64,000 nucleotides of DNA from Enterobacter ludwigii (GTDB taxonomy: Bacteria > Pseudomonadota > Gammaproteobacteria > Enterobacterales > Enterobacteriaceae): NCBI GenBank assembly GCA_023023105.1, contig CP083824.1, positions 992,001 to 1,056,000 on the forward strand, written 5' to 3'. A program made the translations under genes and the position numbers. The notes below the pieces were generated by a model that searched no databases, was not told the origin of the DNA, and saw nothing but the letters and a program-made list of their open reading frames with translations. Positions 1 to 9,913 of this stretch are shown here, piece by piece (positions within the stretch are counted from its first letter, which is position 1; every line of letters begins with the position of its first letter).

Positions 1-91
1 CGTAAAACAGTCTTTTTAACAGACTTTTTTGCCAGGGTGCTGGCCTCGCCTGAGGCCAAAGATCGTCGAGAACGCTATCGAGGCTAAACAT
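1..91 (-). CDS. N-terminal fragment of a minus-strand gene, possibly a lysophospholipid acyltransferase-like protein
   Basis: An open frame starts with ATG at 91 and runs leftward off the window edge without a stop, giving about 30 residues beginning MFSLDSVLDDLWPQ. It is preceded by a very strong Shine-Dalgarno sequence (AGGAGGAG, 5 bases before the ATG), which is the main reason to call it real. The N-terminus resembles my memory of enterobacterial proteins annotated as acyltransferases or 'hemolysins', but no catalytic motif lies in the visible part. It is downstream of hemB on the same strand, 72 bases away. The existence of a gene is fairly sure; the product is a weak inference. Confidence 0.5.
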   Translation of the reverse strand, partial: MFSLDSVLDDLWPQARPAPWQKSLLKRLFY

Positions 92-163
92 GATTACTCC
101 TCCTGCCGTCTTGCGAAGACAGTAGAAGGAGCAGATGTCGGTTGTATTGCAGTTTGGTGAAGA

Positions 164-1138
164 TTAGCGGAGGATTTTTTTCTCGGCCAGATCCAGCGCG
201 AAGTAGCTGAAGATCAGATCCGCGCCTGCGCGTTTGATCGCGCCGAGGCTTTCGAGAACCACTTTCTCTTCATCAATCGCACCTGCCAGGGCGGCGAATT
301 TGATCATCGCGTACTCACCGCTTACCTGATAAGCGCCCAGTGGCAGCTCGGTACGCTCGCGAATGTCGCGCAGGATATCGAGATAAGCACCGGCCGGTTT
401 CACCATCAGGCAATCTGCGCCCTGGGCTTCATCAAGCAGGGATTCACGAATCGCTTCCCGGCGGTTAAGCGGGTTCATCTGATAGGTTTTACGGTCGCCT
501 TTCAGCGCTGTACCCGCTGCTTCACGGAACGGGCCGTAGAACGAGGAGGCAAATTTGGTGGAGTAGGACATGATGGCAGTGTCAGTAAAACCTGCAGCAT
601 CCAGGGCCTGACGAATCGCCTGAACCTGTCCGTCCATCGCGGCGGATGGCGCGATGAAATCCGCACCGGCAGCGGCAGCGACGACCGCTTGTTTGCCGAG
701 ATTAAGCAGGGTGGCATCGTTGTCCACGCCGTGATCGCACAGCACACCGCAGTGGCCATGAGAGGTGTATTCGCAGAAACACGTGTCAGACATCACCACC
801 ATTTCCGGCACTGTCTCTTTGCAGATGCGGGACATACGAGCGACCAGGCCATCTTCTTTCCACGCGTCGCTGCCGGTGGCATCGGTATGGTGGGAGATGC
901 CAAAGGTCATTACCGAGCGGATCCCGGCGTTGGCGATGCGTTCGATCTCACGCGCCAGATATTTTTCCGGAATGCGCATCACGCCAGGCATGGCTTCGAT
1001 GGCCTTATAGTCATCAATCTCTTCTTCGACAAAAATCGGCAACACCAGATCGTTTAAGGTCAGTGTTGTCTCTTCAAACATAGCGCGCAGTGCAGGTGAC
1101 TTGCGCAGGCGGCGGGGGCGTGCAATTAAATCGGTCAT
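164..1138 (-). CDS. hemB: Delta-aminolevulinic acid dehydratase (porphobilinogen synthase)
   Basis: This cytosolic enzyme condenses two 5-aminolevulinate molecules into porphobilinogen, the second committed step of heme synthesis. The 324-residue product matches the E. coli length. The zinc cysteines C120, C122 and C130 are visible in the stretch [14 protein letters not shown]. The two active-site lysines lie in [10 protein letters not shown] and in [10 protein letters not shown] longer frame opens at 1183, but the start at 1138 ([10 protein letters not shown]) gives the family N-terminus. Heme made through this pathway later feeds cyoE and cyoB at the other end of the window. The gene stands alone and is divergent from the autotransporter gene. 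Confidence 0.97.
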   Translation of the reverse strand: MTDLIARPRRLRKSPALRAMFEETTLTLNDLVLPIFVEEEIDDYKAIEAMPGVMRIPEKYLAREIERIANAGIRSVMTFGISHHTDATGSDAWKEDGLVARMSRICKETVPEMVVMSDTCFCEYTSHGHCGVLCDHGVDNDATLLNLGKQAVVAAAAGADFIAPSAAMDGQVQAIRQALDAAGFTDTAIMSYSTKFASSFYGPFREAAGTALKGDRKTYQMNPLNRREAIRESLLDEAQGADCLMVKPAGAYLDILRDIRERTELPLGAYQVSGEYAMIKFAALAGAIDEEKVVLESLGAIKRAGADLIFSYFALDLAEKKILR

Positions 1139-1533
1139 GGTATGCCTGATGTTTGTGGAACAAAGAGGGCTAGTGTACATCAAAGTGAAGACGGGTGTTT
1201 TACTAAAGTGGGCATTTTGTTTTTTGCGATATTCGCTAATGAAATATTTGTGCTGCTTCTATATTAATGGTCATGCATGTTTGAAAGTGATTTATTATTT
1301 TTGATTATATATTTCGCATCTGCTGGTAAGTATTTTAACGTTATGTTTTTATAATATTTATCTATTGTGACCCTATTCTTTTCATGTATCTTAAGGTCAA
1401 TTGTCTGGATACGGACTTAATGGAAACATTCATTGAACCTTTTCGAATTGAAAATGCATAATTCCCTCCGCAATAAATATTGCCAAATGATTGATGGACA
1501 AACTTGCTTACGTCCCTGAGGAGGGATGACCCA
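1139..1533. other. AT-rich divergent intergenic region between hemB and the autotransporter gene
   Basis: This 395-base spacer is clearly richer in A and T than the flanking genes and holds no convincing gene. It must carry the promoters of hemB (leftward) and of the autotransporter (rightward). A possible hemB -10 element, TACACT on the minus strand, lies near 1175. For the rightward gene I see no single clear sigma-70 promoter. The low GC content is typical of regions bound by the silencer H-NS upstream of surface-protein genes, but that is inference. Confidence 0.5.
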
Positions 1534-4308
1534 ATGCAAACATGGAAAAAGAAACTGGTTGTATCTCAACTTGCATTAGCCTGCACCCTGGCTATCGCTT
1601 CTCAGGCCAATGCGAAAGATATTTCCGGTACGACATATAATACTTTTGGATATGATAATACAGCTTCCACTCCCTGGTATTATGGTTATACGGACTGGAA
1701 TGACTCTGACGTTGCTCACGACGGTGATATTTATCCGGTGATGAATAAATCCACCGTGAATGGTGTTATTTCCACATATTATCTGGATGAGGGTGTTAAT
1801 GGTCGGGCGAATGCATTGAGCATTTCCAATAGCACTATTAATGGCATGATCACCTCTCAATGTATGACCGCTTCGTGTTCTGATGGCCTGGATACCGACG
1901 GTACGATCCATTCGCAGTACGATCGTTTTAGCCTGACCGTCGACAATTCCACTATTAACGACACTTACGAGCACTATGCGTATGACGTTGTTAACGGGGA
2001 AAATACGGAAACACATTATCTTGATACTTATGGTCTGGGCAATGCGATTACCCTGGATGTGGAATCGGATATTGTTATCCAGAATAATTCTCACGTTGCC
2101 GGTATTACCCTGACGCAGGGTTATCAGGAGCGGGATAATACCCCGTACGACGGCGTTGAAGGCGTGGCTAACAGCAGCAAGGTGTTTACTGACACGCTTG
2201 TGGTGAAAGATTCTGTACTGACTTCTGGCGCGTATAGCGATCTGGGTACCAGCGGGTTCTATGGTCAAACCGCGAAGCCGAGCGACTATGGTGAAACCAA
2301 TGCGACAGCAGCAGATGATGCGGCGCTGATTGTGTCAGCCAGCGAATCTGACAACGCGATGCAGACCTCTGCCACGTTCGATCATTCCACCATCACTGGC
2401 GATATTTTATTCTCCAGTACCTTCGACAACAACTTCTACCCGAATGGCGATCCGGCAACCGATACCACCGAGGATGGCATCTATAACCCCACGACTAACG
2501 GCTGGGACGGTACCGATAAGCTGGATGTGACTCTCACTAACGGCAGCAAATGGGTGGGCGCGGCACAGTCCAGCGTCGAGGCTATCGGCACGGCTCAAAT
2601 GTACGGCCTGGGCTATAGCAACGTAGACTGGAGCACGCTGTCCCCCAACAGCATTTGGCCGGACTCCACCTATGACAGCAACGGACACGTTGCGGGAGAA
2701 TCGGTTTATCAGAGCGGTCTTTTCAACGTTACGCTGGATAACGGTTCTGAGTGGGATACCCGCAAGCTTTCTAACATCGACATGCTGACGGTAAACAACC
2801 AGTCGCAGGTCAATGTTGAAAACTCAGGCCTGTTGGCTGATTCCATTACGCTGACCAATACATCCTCGCTGAATATCGGCGATAGCGGTGGTGTGGCCAC
2901 TGACCATCTGTATCTGGACAGCAATAGCCGCGCGGCACTGACGGAAGAAACGGCCGATCTCTATGCCAACACCATCACCGTGGATAACGGCGCAGAGCTG
3001 GCGTTGGGGCTGGGTCAGGTTGATACGCACAATATGGTGCTGAGCGATGGTGGTGTGCTGAACGTTGCCAGCCGTGACTACGTGCTGAACAGCGATCTGA
3101 ACAACGCGCGCTATATCACCAACGATAAGCACAATGCCGATTATGACTACGGCGTTGTGGCGATTAACTCTGACGGCCATCTGGCGGTGAACGGTGACGT
3201 TGCGGGCAACTACAAAGTACGCATCGACGATGCGACCGGTGCAGGTTCCGTAGCCGATTACAAAAACAAAGAGATCGTTCGCGTCTATGACAATAACGCG
3301 GATACAGCAGCCAGCTTTACTGCCGCAAACAAAGCCGATTTAGGTGCTTACACCTATCAGGCGCAGCAGCAGGGTGACACCGTTGTCCTCCAGCAGAAAA
3401 CGCTGACCGACTACGCGAATATGGCGCTGAGCATCCCTTCTGCCAATACCAACATCTGGAACCTGCAGCAGGATACCGTCGGAACGCGTCTGACCAACAG
3501 CCGTCACGGGCTGGCGGATAACGGCGGGGCGTGGGTGAGCTACTTCGGTGGCAACTTCGACGGTGACAATGGTGTAATCAGCTACGATCAGGACGTGAGC
3601 GGTATTATGGTGGGTCTGGATACCCAGATTGACGGTAATAACGCGAAATGGATCGTCGGCGGAGCGGCAGGTTTTGCGAAGGGAGATATCAGCGATCGTA
3701 GCGGTCAGGTCGATCAGGACAGCCAGACGGCGATGATCTACGCGTCGGCGAAGTTCATGAACGATCTGTTCCTCGACAGTTCCCTGAGCTATACCCGCTT
3801 CAACAGCGATCTCTCTGCTAACATGAGCAACGGTCAGTATGTTGACGGTAACACCACCAATGACGCAGTGGGTTTTGGGCTGAAACTGGGCTATGACTGG
3901 AAGCCAAACCTCTCCGGCTACGTTACGCCATACGCAGCGGTGTCTGGCCTCTTCCAGTCCGGTGATGACTATCGTCTCAGCAATGACATGCGCATGGATG
4001 GGCAATCTTACGATAGCCTGCGTTATGAACTCGGTGTCGATGCCGGTTACACCTTCAACTACGGCGGCGATCAGGCTCTGACCCCTTACTTCAAACTGGC
4101 CTACGTGTATGATGATGCCGATAACAATGCTGATATTAACGGCGACAGCATTGATAACGGCGTGAAAGGCTCAGCTGTGCGGGTAGGGCTGGGCACCCAG
4201 TTCAGCTTCACGAAAAACTTCAGTGCTTACACTGATGCCACTTATCTGGGCGGCGGCGACGTTGACCAGAACTGGGGGGCAAATCTGGGTGTGAAATATA
4301 CCTGGTAA
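1534..4308 (+). CDS. Autotransporter (type Va secretion) with a C-terminal outer-membrane beta-barrel
   Basis: The 924-residue product has a signal peptide (MQTWKKKLVVSQLALACTLA, likely cut after ANA at residue 27). A long Asn/Asp/Ser/Thr-rich passenger with short repeated beta-strand-like phrases (such as LDNGSEWDT and TLTNGSKWVG) follows. From about residue 665 there is a barrel domain of about 260 residues ending in KYTW, an aromatic end typical of outer-membrane proteins. The start at 1534 is fixed by GAGGAGGG 8 bases upstream; a TTG at 1504 in the same frame has no such site. A closely spaced cysteine pair, C110 and C115, sits early in the passenger. The position between hemB and yaiV corresponds to the E. 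coli yaiT/yaiU (ehaB-like) locus, which is broken in K-12. Here it is intact. The target of the passenger is unknown. Confidence 0.9.
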   Translation: MQTWKKKLVVSQLALACTLAIASQANAKDISGTTYNTFGYDNTASTPWYYGYTDWNDSDVAHDGDIYPVMNKSTVNGVISTYYLDEGVNGRANALSISNSTINGMITSQCMTASCSDGLDTDGTIHSQYDRFSLTVDNSTINDTYEHYAYDVVNGENTETHYLDTYGLGNAITLDVESDIVIQNNSHVAGITLTQGYQERDNTPYDGVEGVANSSKVFTDTLVVKDSVLTSGAYSDLGTSGFYGQTAKPSDYGETNATAADDAALIVSASESDNAMQTSATFDHSTITGDILFSSTFDNNFYPNGDPATDTTEDGIYNPTTNGWDGTDKLDVTLTNGSKWVGAAQSSVEAIGTAQMYGLGYSNVDWSTLSPNSIWPDSTYDSNGHVAGESVYQSGLFNVTLDNGSEWDTRKLSNIDMLTVNNQSQVNVENSGLLADSITLTNTSSLNIGDSGGVATDHLYLDSNSRAALTEETADLYANTITVDNGAELALGLGQVDTHNMVLSDGGVLNVASRDYVLNSDLNNARYITNDKHNADYDYGVVAINSDGHLAVNGDVAGNYKVRIDDATGAGSVADYKNKEIVRVYDNNADTAASFTAANKADLGAYTYQAQQQGDTVVLQQKTLTDYANMALSIPSANTNIWNLQQDTVGTRLTNSRHGLADNGGAWVSYFGGNFDGDNGVISYDQDVSGIMVGLDTQIDGNNAKWIVGGAAGFAKGDISDRSGQVDQDSQTAMIYASAKFMNDLFLDSSLSYTRFNSDLSANMSNGQYVDGNTTNDAVGFGLKLGYDWKPNLSGYVTPYAAVSGLFQSGDDYRLSNDMRMDGQSYDSLRYELGVDAGYTFNYGGDQALTPYFKLAYVYDDADNNADINGDSIDNGVKGSAVRVGLGTQFSFTKNFSAYTDATYLGGGDVDQNWGANLGVKYTW

Positions 4309-4314
4309 TGAATA

Positions 4315-4341
4315 AGGCGGGGGGATATCCCCCGCTTTTTA
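4315..4341 (+). terminator. Rho-independent terminator of the autotransporter gene
   Basis: The stem is GCGGGGG pairing with CCCCCGC around a short ATAT-containing loop, followed directly by TTTTT. It lies 9 bases after the stop codon. Confidence 0.9.
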
Positions 4342-4396
4342 TATACAGAAATAAAAATAATATTGAACCGACAAATACGGATGCCTTGAGGTCTGC

Positions 4397-5020
4397 ATGA
4401 ACGTTAATGCGAAACCACTTTCTGAATTACGCCGGCTCGAACAGTACTTGAAATCAGCCAGTACCTCTTTTAAATGTGCCCCACAGCAATTAATTACCTC
4501 CGGCAAGGGTAGTGAGTCCCGGACGATCGTAGTACAGACCGGTATCATCGAAATCTATCGACATTCGGATGAACTGCTTGTGGGCATCGCGACAGCGCCC
4601 TTTATTTTTGGTTTGTCCGCCGTGATGATTAATTCCTGTCAGGAATATAAGGTGATAGCCAAAGCATCCTGCACGGGTTTTTATTTGCCCACTGAAACTA
4701 CCCGCCAACTGCTGCAACAGAATTCCCTGTGGCAAGACGCTTTCGGTTGGTTATCCTGGATAAATTACATTCTTGGAAAACGCGATATGCAGCTGGTGGG
4801 AAATAACTCCTATCACCAGATCCGCGCCATGCTGCTGAATATGGCGGAATGGGATGAAGCGTTGCGTTCAAAAATTGGTGTGATGAATCATATTCAACAA
4901 AGTACGCGTATTTCACGCTCGGTTGTTGCAGAGGTTCTCGCAGCCCTACGGCAAGGAAACTATATCAGTATGAGCCGGGGCAAACTGGTTAGTATCAACC
5001 GTTTGCCCACGGAATATTAA
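4397..5020 (+). CDS. yaiV: YaiV/IprA-type CRP-fold transcriptional regulator
   Basis: The 207-residue protein has the layout of a cyclic-nucleotide-binding-like fold followed by a C-terminal helix-turn-helix. Residues from about 165 to 203 (around STRISRSVVAEVLAAL and GNYISMSRGKLVSI) form the DNA-binding part. It corresponds by position and length to E. coli yaiV. The Salmonella counterpart IprA is known to affect hydrogen peroxide resistance. The start has GAGG six bases upstream. It follows the autotransporter after a terminator and so is probably transcribed separately, although its position next to a surface protein makes a regulatory link possible. It converges on ampH, with only 2 bases between the stop codons. 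Confidence 0.85.
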   Translation: MNVNAKPLSELRRLEQYLKSASTSFKCAPQQLITSGKGSESRTIVVQTGIIEIYRHSDELLVGIATAPFIFGLSAVMINSCQEYKVIAKASCTGFYLPTETTRQLLQQNSLWQDAFGWLSWINYILGKRDMQLVGNNSYHQIRAMLLNMAEWDEALRSKIGVMNHIQQSTRISRSVVAEVLAALRQGNYISMSRGKLVSINRLPTEY

Positions 5021-5022
5021 TA

Positions 5023-6183
5023 TCAGTTGGACGCGGTAAGCACCTGAGCTTTATTGGCGCTCAGTTCAGCCACTAAATTATTAAGGCCGTCACTCATATT
5101 GACGAAACGCGTATGCGGAGAGCGGGTAACGACAACAAACGCGCCCACGTTTGACTGCGGGATCATCGCCATATACGTGATGAATCCACCGCCGCCGCCG
5201 GTTTTCTGAATAATTCCCGGACGGCCATTTTTCGGCGCCATATAGACCCAGCCCATGCCGAGCGCATCGGCTTTACCCGGCACGTCCATCCCAATAACGC
5301 GGTGCAGCTGGGTACGCTGATAGATCAGGGTCTGCATACGATCGGCCTGGCTGCTGCGCGAGTAGAAATCCGATGAAAGGAACTGCTGCATCCAGCGCAT
5401 CATATCGCCAGGCGTGGAGTAAACCCCGCCGCTGCCCACGGCCGCCAGCGTATTATTACAGGGGCTAGCGCCTTTCTCAGCCACCATCAAACGACGGCAC
5501 TGGTCCGGGGACGGGGTAAAGGTGGTGTCTTTCATGCCCAGCGGACGGGTTATCTGCTCTTCAAACAGCTGCGTGTAGGGTTTACCAGACGCCGTAGAAA
5601 GGGCGTCCGCCAGCAGGTCAAACGCCAGGTTTGAATAGGAGGCCTGCGAACCCGGAGCTGCCTTCAGCGTGGCGGTGCTCAGGTAATTCCAGCGCTGGTC
5701 GCGCGTTGGCCAGACAAATACGTCACGATGCGCCGCCCCGCCTGGCTGCTCACGCGGCAGGGCGCTGGTATGGGTGGCAAGGTTCACAAGCCGGATTGGC
5801 GTGCCCTGGTAGGTCGGAACGCGCGCGCCAGGCGGCGCGTATTTGCTGAGCGGGTCGTCGAGCTTAACCACGCCCTGGTCGAGCAGTTTCACCAGCATTT
5901 CACTCGTCATCAGCTTGGTTAAGGATGCGATGCGGATAACGGAATCCAGCTGCGGGTGAACGTTATTTCCTGGGCGCGTCTCGCCAAAGCTGCGGAACAC
6001 GCGCTGGTTGCCGTCGATCACGACCATCGCCATCCCGGTCGCGCCGCTGCCGTAATAGATAAGGTTCGCGTAGCGATCGGCAATATCTGAAGCCAGAACG
6101 GGCGCCGTCAGCGGTTGGGCTGCCTGGGCGGTAGAAAAGCTCACCGCACACAGCGCGGCAAAAGAGAGCAGACAACGTTTCAA
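5023..6183 (-). CDS. ampH: D-alanyl-D-alanine carboxypeptidase/endopeptidase AmpH
   Basis: AmpH is a periplasmic penicillin-binding protein of the class C beta-lactamase fold that trims peptidoglycan peptides and takes part in recycling. The three family motifs are present: S87-L-T-K90 holding the serine nucleophile, YSN in ASYSNLAFD, and KTG in IIQKTGGGGG. I place the start at the TTG at 6183, giving 386 residues beginning LKRCLLSFAALCAVSF with a signal peptide ending near AQA. A frame open back to 6330 would add about 49 residues that do not look like a signal sequence and are absent in E. coli (385 residues). The ribosome site before the TTG is weak, so the exact start is not certain. Confidence 0.95.
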   Translation of the reverse strand: MKRCLLSFAALCAVSFSTAQAAQPLTAPVLASDIADRYANLIYYGSGATGMAMVVIDGNQRVFRSFGETRPGNNVHPQLDSVIRIASLTKLMTSEMLVKLLDQGVVKLDDPLSKYAPPGARVPTYQGTPIRLVNLATHTSALPREQPGGAAHRDVFVWPTRDQRWNYLSTATLKAAPGSQASYSNLAFDLLADALSTASGKPYTQLFEEQITRPLGMKDTTFTPSPDQCRRLMVAEKGASPCNNTLAAVGSGGVYSTPGDMMRWMQQFLSSDFYSRSSQADRMQTLIYQRTQLHRVIGMDVPGKADALGMGWVYMAPKNGRPGIIQKTGGGGGFITYMAMIPQSNVGAFVVVTRSPHTRFVNMSDGLNNLVAELSANKAQVLTASN

Positions 6184-6387
6184 CGAAAAGCATCCATGAA
6201 GTGAATGAGGAAAGTAATGGGTATTTATACTACTAATCGGAACCTTGCAATGCCCCGAATTGCATAACGATAGCGAGAAAAACGTAACCATGGGTAAATA
6301 TGAACAATTTACTTGCAAGCCATCTCCCATTTTGTGACATCGGGCTTATGATAGGCACCTGTGTCACTCAATCTTACGGAGAACGGT

Positions 6388-6921
6388 ATGTCTGAAAAGC
6401 GTGTGGTTATGGTTGTCGATATGCAGAACGGCGTATTTGAAACGCCTCGTCATCAGCGTGAAAAGTGTGTCTCTCTGATCAACCAGCTTACGCAGGCAGC
6501 CGACAAGGTGATTTTTATCCAGCATACCGAGGCAGGGGGGCTGGAAGAGGGAAGTGATGGGTTTGCATTGCTGCCTGAACTGCACCAGCCTGCTGATGCG
6601 CTCTATGTTACCAAGACGGCCTGCGATGCGTTTTATAACACGCCGCTTGAGGCGCTATTACGCGAGCAGGGTATTCAAGAGTTTGTCATCTGTGGTTGTG
6701 CCACGGATTACTGTGTCGATGCGACGATCAAGAACGGTGTGAGCCGGGGTTATCACATCACCGTGGCGGAAGATGCTCACACTACCGCCAATCGCCCGGC
6801 GGCAGATGCGCAGATCCTGATTAACCACCACAACGACGTCTGGCGTAACTTCATCGCGCCGGCGAATCCTCTCGCAGTGAAACGCACCGAAACAATTCTC
6901 GAAAACTGGAAAGCGAACTAA
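6388..6921 (+). CDS. Isochorismatase-family cysteine hydrolase
   Basis: The 177-residue product has the three residues expected of this alpha/beta hydrolase family: D11 in VVDMQNG, K76 in YVTKTACD, and the nucleophile C109 in CATDYCVDAT. Members hydrolyse isochorismate, nicotinamide, N-carbamoyl compounds and similar amides; the substrate here cannot be told. The start at 6388 has ACGGAG 5 bases upstream; a frame opening at 6361 adds nine residues without a ribosome site. In E. coli ampH and sbmA are directly divergent, so this gene is an insertion between them. It lies 115 bases ahead of sbmA on the same strand and could be co-transcribed. Confidence 0.88.
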   Translation: MSEKRVVMVVDMQNGVFETPRHQREKCVSLINQLTQAADKVIFIQHTEAGGLEEGSDGFALLPELHQPADALYVTKTACDAFYNTPLEALLREQGIQEFVICGCATDYCVDATIKNGVSRGYHITVAEDAHTTANRPAADAQILINHHNDVWRNFIAPANPLAVKRTETILENWKAN

Positions 6922-7036
6922 TAATTAACCCTCGGGTCTGACCTTTTTGCCTGAGCCTTGAGACGGGCTCAGGCATGATTTTCGTGTGGTGATGTGTTGA
7001 ACACAGCAAAAGCCATAACAACAAGAAGGAAGCATT

Positions 7037-8257
7037 ATGTTTAAGTCTTTTTTCCCAAAGCCGGGGCCATTTTTCCTGTCGGCATTTATTTGGGCACTGA
7101 TCGCCGTTATTTTCTGGCAGGCGGGCGGCGGTACCTGGCTGACGCGCATCACGGGTGCGACGGGCGATGTACCGATTAGCGCGGCGCGCTTCTGGTCGCT
7201 GAGCTATCTGCTGTTTTATGCCTATTACACGCTGTGCGTGGGGATGTTTGCGCTGTTCTGGTTTGTGTACTCTCCGCACCGCTGGCAATACTGGTCAATC
7301 CTCGGCACATCACTGATTATTTTTGTGACCTGGTTCCTTGTGGAAGTGGGTGTGGCGGTCAACGCCTGGTATGCTCCGTTCTATGATCTGATCCAGACGG
7401 CGCTGAGTTCACCGCATAAAGTGACCATTAATCAGTTCTACCACGAGGTAGGCATTTTCCTTGGCATCGCTCTTATTGCTGTAGTCATCGGTGTGATGAA
7501 CAACTTCTTCGTCAGCCACTATGTTTTCCGCTGGCGTACCGCGATGAACGAACACTATATGGCGCACTGGCAACACCTGCGCCATATCGAAGGTGCGGCG
7601 CAGCGTGTGCAGGAAGACACCATGCGTTTTGCCTCCACCCTTGAAGACATGGGCGTAAGCTTTATCAATGCCATTATGACGCTTATTGCCTTCCTGCCCG
7701 TGTTGGTTACACTCTCGGCGCATGTGCCGGATCTGCCTATTGTCGGCCATCTACCGTACGGTCTGGTGATTGCAGCAATCGTCTGGTCTCTGATGGGGAC
7801 GGGGCTGCTGGCGGTGGTTGGGATTAAACTGCCAGGGCTGCAGTTTAAAAATCAGCGTGTCGAAGCGGCTTATCGTAAAGAGCTGGTATACGGTGAAGAT
7901 GATGCAAACCGTGCATCGCCACCGACCGTACGTGAGCTGTTCAGCGCTGTGCGTCGTAACTATTTCCGTCTCTACTTCCACTATATGTATTTCAACATTG
8001 CGCGCATTTTGTATCTGCAGGTGGATAACGTTTTCGGTTTGTTCTTGCTGTTCCCGTCCATTGTTGCGGGTACGATTACGCTCGGTCTGATGACGCAGAT
8101 CACTAACGTTTTCGGTCAGGTCCGTGGGGCGTTCCAGTACTTAATCAACTCCTGGACCACGCTGGTGGAGCTGATGTCTATCTACAAACGTCTGCGCAGC
8201 TTTGAACGTGAGCTGGACGATCGTGACCTGCAGGAAGTGACCAATACTTTTAGCTAA
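7037..8257 (+). CDS. sbmA: Inner-membrane peptide antibiotic transporter SbmA
   Basis: SbmA is a proton-driven inner-membrane transporter of the SbmA/BacA family that takes up microcins B17 and J25, bleomycin and proline-rich antimicrobial peptides. The 406-residue length equals E. coli SbmA. The protein is rich in hydrophobic helices, starting with [15 protein letters not shown] near residue 15 and ending with a C-terminal cytoplasmic helix ([15 protein letters not shown]). There is no nucleotide-binding domain, which separates it from BacA-related ABC proteins. AAGGAAG precedes the ATG. Only 14 bases separate it from yaiW, so the two form an operon. Confidence 0.97.
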   Translation: MFKSFFPKPGPFFLSAFIWALIAVIFWQAGGGTWLTRITGATGDVPISAARFWSLSYLLFYAYYTLCVGMFALFWFVYSPHRWQYWSILGTSLIIFVTWFLVEVGVAVNAWYAPFYDLIQTALSSPHKVTINQFYHEVGIFLGIALIAVVIGVMNNFFVSHYVFRWRTAMNEHYMAHWQHLRHIEGAAQRVQEDTMRFASTLEDMGVSFINAIMTLIAFLPVLVTLSAHVPDLPIVGHLPYGLVIAAIVWSLMGTGLLAVVGIKLPGLQFKNQRVEAAYRKELVYGEDDANRASPPTVRELFSAVRRNYFRLYFHYMYFNIARILYLQVDNVFGLFLLFPSIVAGTITLGLMTQITNVFGQVRGAFQYLINSWTTLVELMSIYKRLRSFERELDDRDLQEVTNTFS

Positions 8258-8271
8258 TACAGGGAGTTGCT

Positions 8272-9369
8272 ATGTCTTTTGCCGTACCGCGTGCGTTACC
8301 GTTGTCCTTACTGACTGCTCTCGTCCTGGTCGGATGCGCCGAAAAAGGGGCTGCTCCGCTCAAGAAGGGCGAAAAGCCGGTTGATGTGGCAAGCGTTGTG
8401 CGGCAGAAAATGCCCGCCAGCGTGAAGGATCGCAATGCGTGGGCAGAGGCGCTGGCAAAAACCTTTGAAAGCCAAAAGATCGCGCCGACCGAGGAGAATA
8501 TTTGCTCGGTACTGGCGGTGGCGCAGCAGGAATCAATGTACCAGTCAGACCCGGTGGTGCCGGGTCTGAACAAAATTGCCTGGAAAGAGATCGACCGCCG
8601 CGCGGAATCCATGCATATCCCGGTCTTTCTTGTTCATACCGCGCTTAAAATCACCTCGCCAAACGGCAAAAGCTACAGCGAACGGCTGGATACGGTGAAA
8701 ACTGAAAAACAGCTCAGCGCCATCTTTGATGATTTCATCAGTATGGTCCCGATGGGGCAGAAGCTGTTTGGCTCACTGAACCCGGTACACACCGGTGGCC
8801 CGATGCAGGTGAGCATCGCGTTCGCGGAGAAGCATACCGACGGCTACCCGTGGAAAATCGACGGTACGGTGCGCCAGGAGGTCTTCTCCCTGCGCGGTGG
8901 GCTGTGGTTCGGCACGTATCATCTGCTGAACTATCCGGCGAACTACAATGAGCCGCTGTACCGTTTTGCCGACTTTAACGCGGGCTGGTATGCCAGCCGT
9001 AATGCGGCATTTCAGAGTGCGGTCAGCCGCGCAAGCGGCGTCAAGCTGGCGCTGGACGGCGATCTCATCGCTTACGGCAGCAGCGAGGCGGGCAGCACCG
9101 AGCTGGCGGTACGGAAATTATCGACAGCGCTTGGCCTGAGCAACAGCGATATTCGCCGTCAGCTTGAGAAAGGTGATAGCCTGGCCTTTGAGAAAACGGA
9201 TCTGTACAAGAAAGTCTTTGCTCTTGCCGAGCAGAAGAGCGGGAAAACGTTACCGAGAGCTATTCTGCCGGGTATTCAACTGGAAAGCCCGAAGATCACG
9301 CGTAACCTGACAACCGCATGGTTCGCAAAGCGGGTGGACGATCGTCGGGCGCGTTGTATGGGGCTTTAA
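8272..9369 (+). CDS. yaiW: Surface-exposed outer-membrane lipoprotein YaiW
   Basis: The 365-residue product starts with a lipoprotein signal ending in LVLVGC, with lipidation expected at C22. The rest is a soluble DUF1615-type domain. In E. coli YaiW is an outer-membrane lipoprotein that helps SbmA-dependent uptake of proline-rich peptides, and its tight linkage to sbmA here (14 bases) agrees with this. The stop codon TAA at 9367-9369 overlaps the stop codon of the convergent yaiY in a shared TTAA, so there is no room for a terminator between them. Confidence 0.93.
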   Translation: MSFAVPRALPLSLLTALVLVGCAEKGAAPLKKGEKPVDVASVVRQKMPASVKDRNAWAEALAKTFESQKIAPTEENICSVLAVAQQESMYQSDPVVPGLNKIAWKEIDRRAESMHIPVFLVHTALKITSPNGKSYSERLDTVKTEKQLSAIFDDFISMVPMGQKLFGSLNPVHTGGPMQVSIAFAEKHTDGYPWKIDGTVRQEVFSLRGGLWFGTYHLLNYPANYNEPLYRFADFNAGWYASRNAAFQSAVSRASGVKLALDGDLIAYGSSEAGSTELAVRKLSTALGLSNSDIRRQLEKGDSLAFEKTDLYKKVFALAEQKSGKTLPRAILPGIQLESPKITRNLTTAWFAKRVDDRRARCMGL

Positions 9370-9665
9370 CGGCGGCGGCGAACACGCAAAACTAACGCCA
9401 CGACGCCTAAAATCATACAACCGGCGAGGAAGGGAACAAGGCCAAACAGGGTACTGACACCAAACCCAATCTCAACTCGCGGGCGTCCGTTATCCTGTAC
9501 CTGCATCAGGTGTTCATATACCCCTGGCGCATGAACCAGCATATTGAGCAGCTGGGAACCGGCCCAGAAGCAGAACAGAACAAACAGGGCATAAGCAATA
9601 TTACCTGCCGTGGAGGTTTTTGGTTTGCCGCCAAAAATCGGTTTCGACAATGTAAAATCAGCCAT
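9366..9665 (-). CDS. yaiY: Small inner-membrane protein YaiY
   Basis: The product is a 99-residue membrane protein (E. coli has 102) of unknown function. Two hydrophobic segments are clear: [17 protein letters not shown] at about 28-44 and [20 protein letters not shown] near the end. It finishes with the basic tail RVRRRR, suggesting a cytoplasmic C-terminus. I use the ATG at 9665, which has GGGAGG five bases upstream; the frame opens further back to 9740 without support. Its stop overlaps that of yaiW. Confidence 0.88.
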   Translation of the reverse strand: MADFTLSKPIFGGKPKTSTAGNIAYALFVLFCFWAGSQLLNMLVHAPGVYEHLMQVQDNGRPRVEIGFGVSTLFGLVPFLAGCMILGVVALVLRVRRRR

Positions 9666-9913
9666 GATGACCTCCCGAAATATCATTCTGTTCAATACGC
9701 TTCTTACAGGGGGAGTTTGACAGGTCATCGCATTTGTCAATATCAGAATCGTGGTAATTTTCCCTCAGGAATTCTCCTGGATTGTCGATTTCTGCAGCAC
9801 ATCACAATTTCATCCCTTAAGTGAAATTGCGTCGCGTTTCAGAATTTCCGTATCCGCCACAGACCTGGCCGTAAAACTGTGAGAGGATGTCTTTTTTTCC
9901 TGCCGGAGTTGTT

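Noticed and set aside
1576-2268. 230-codon frame on the minus strand inside the autotransporter
   Set aside because: It is antisense to a gene with a signal peptide, barrel and ribosome site, and its composition (rich in I, R, N) is what the reverse of the repeated passenger codons would give.
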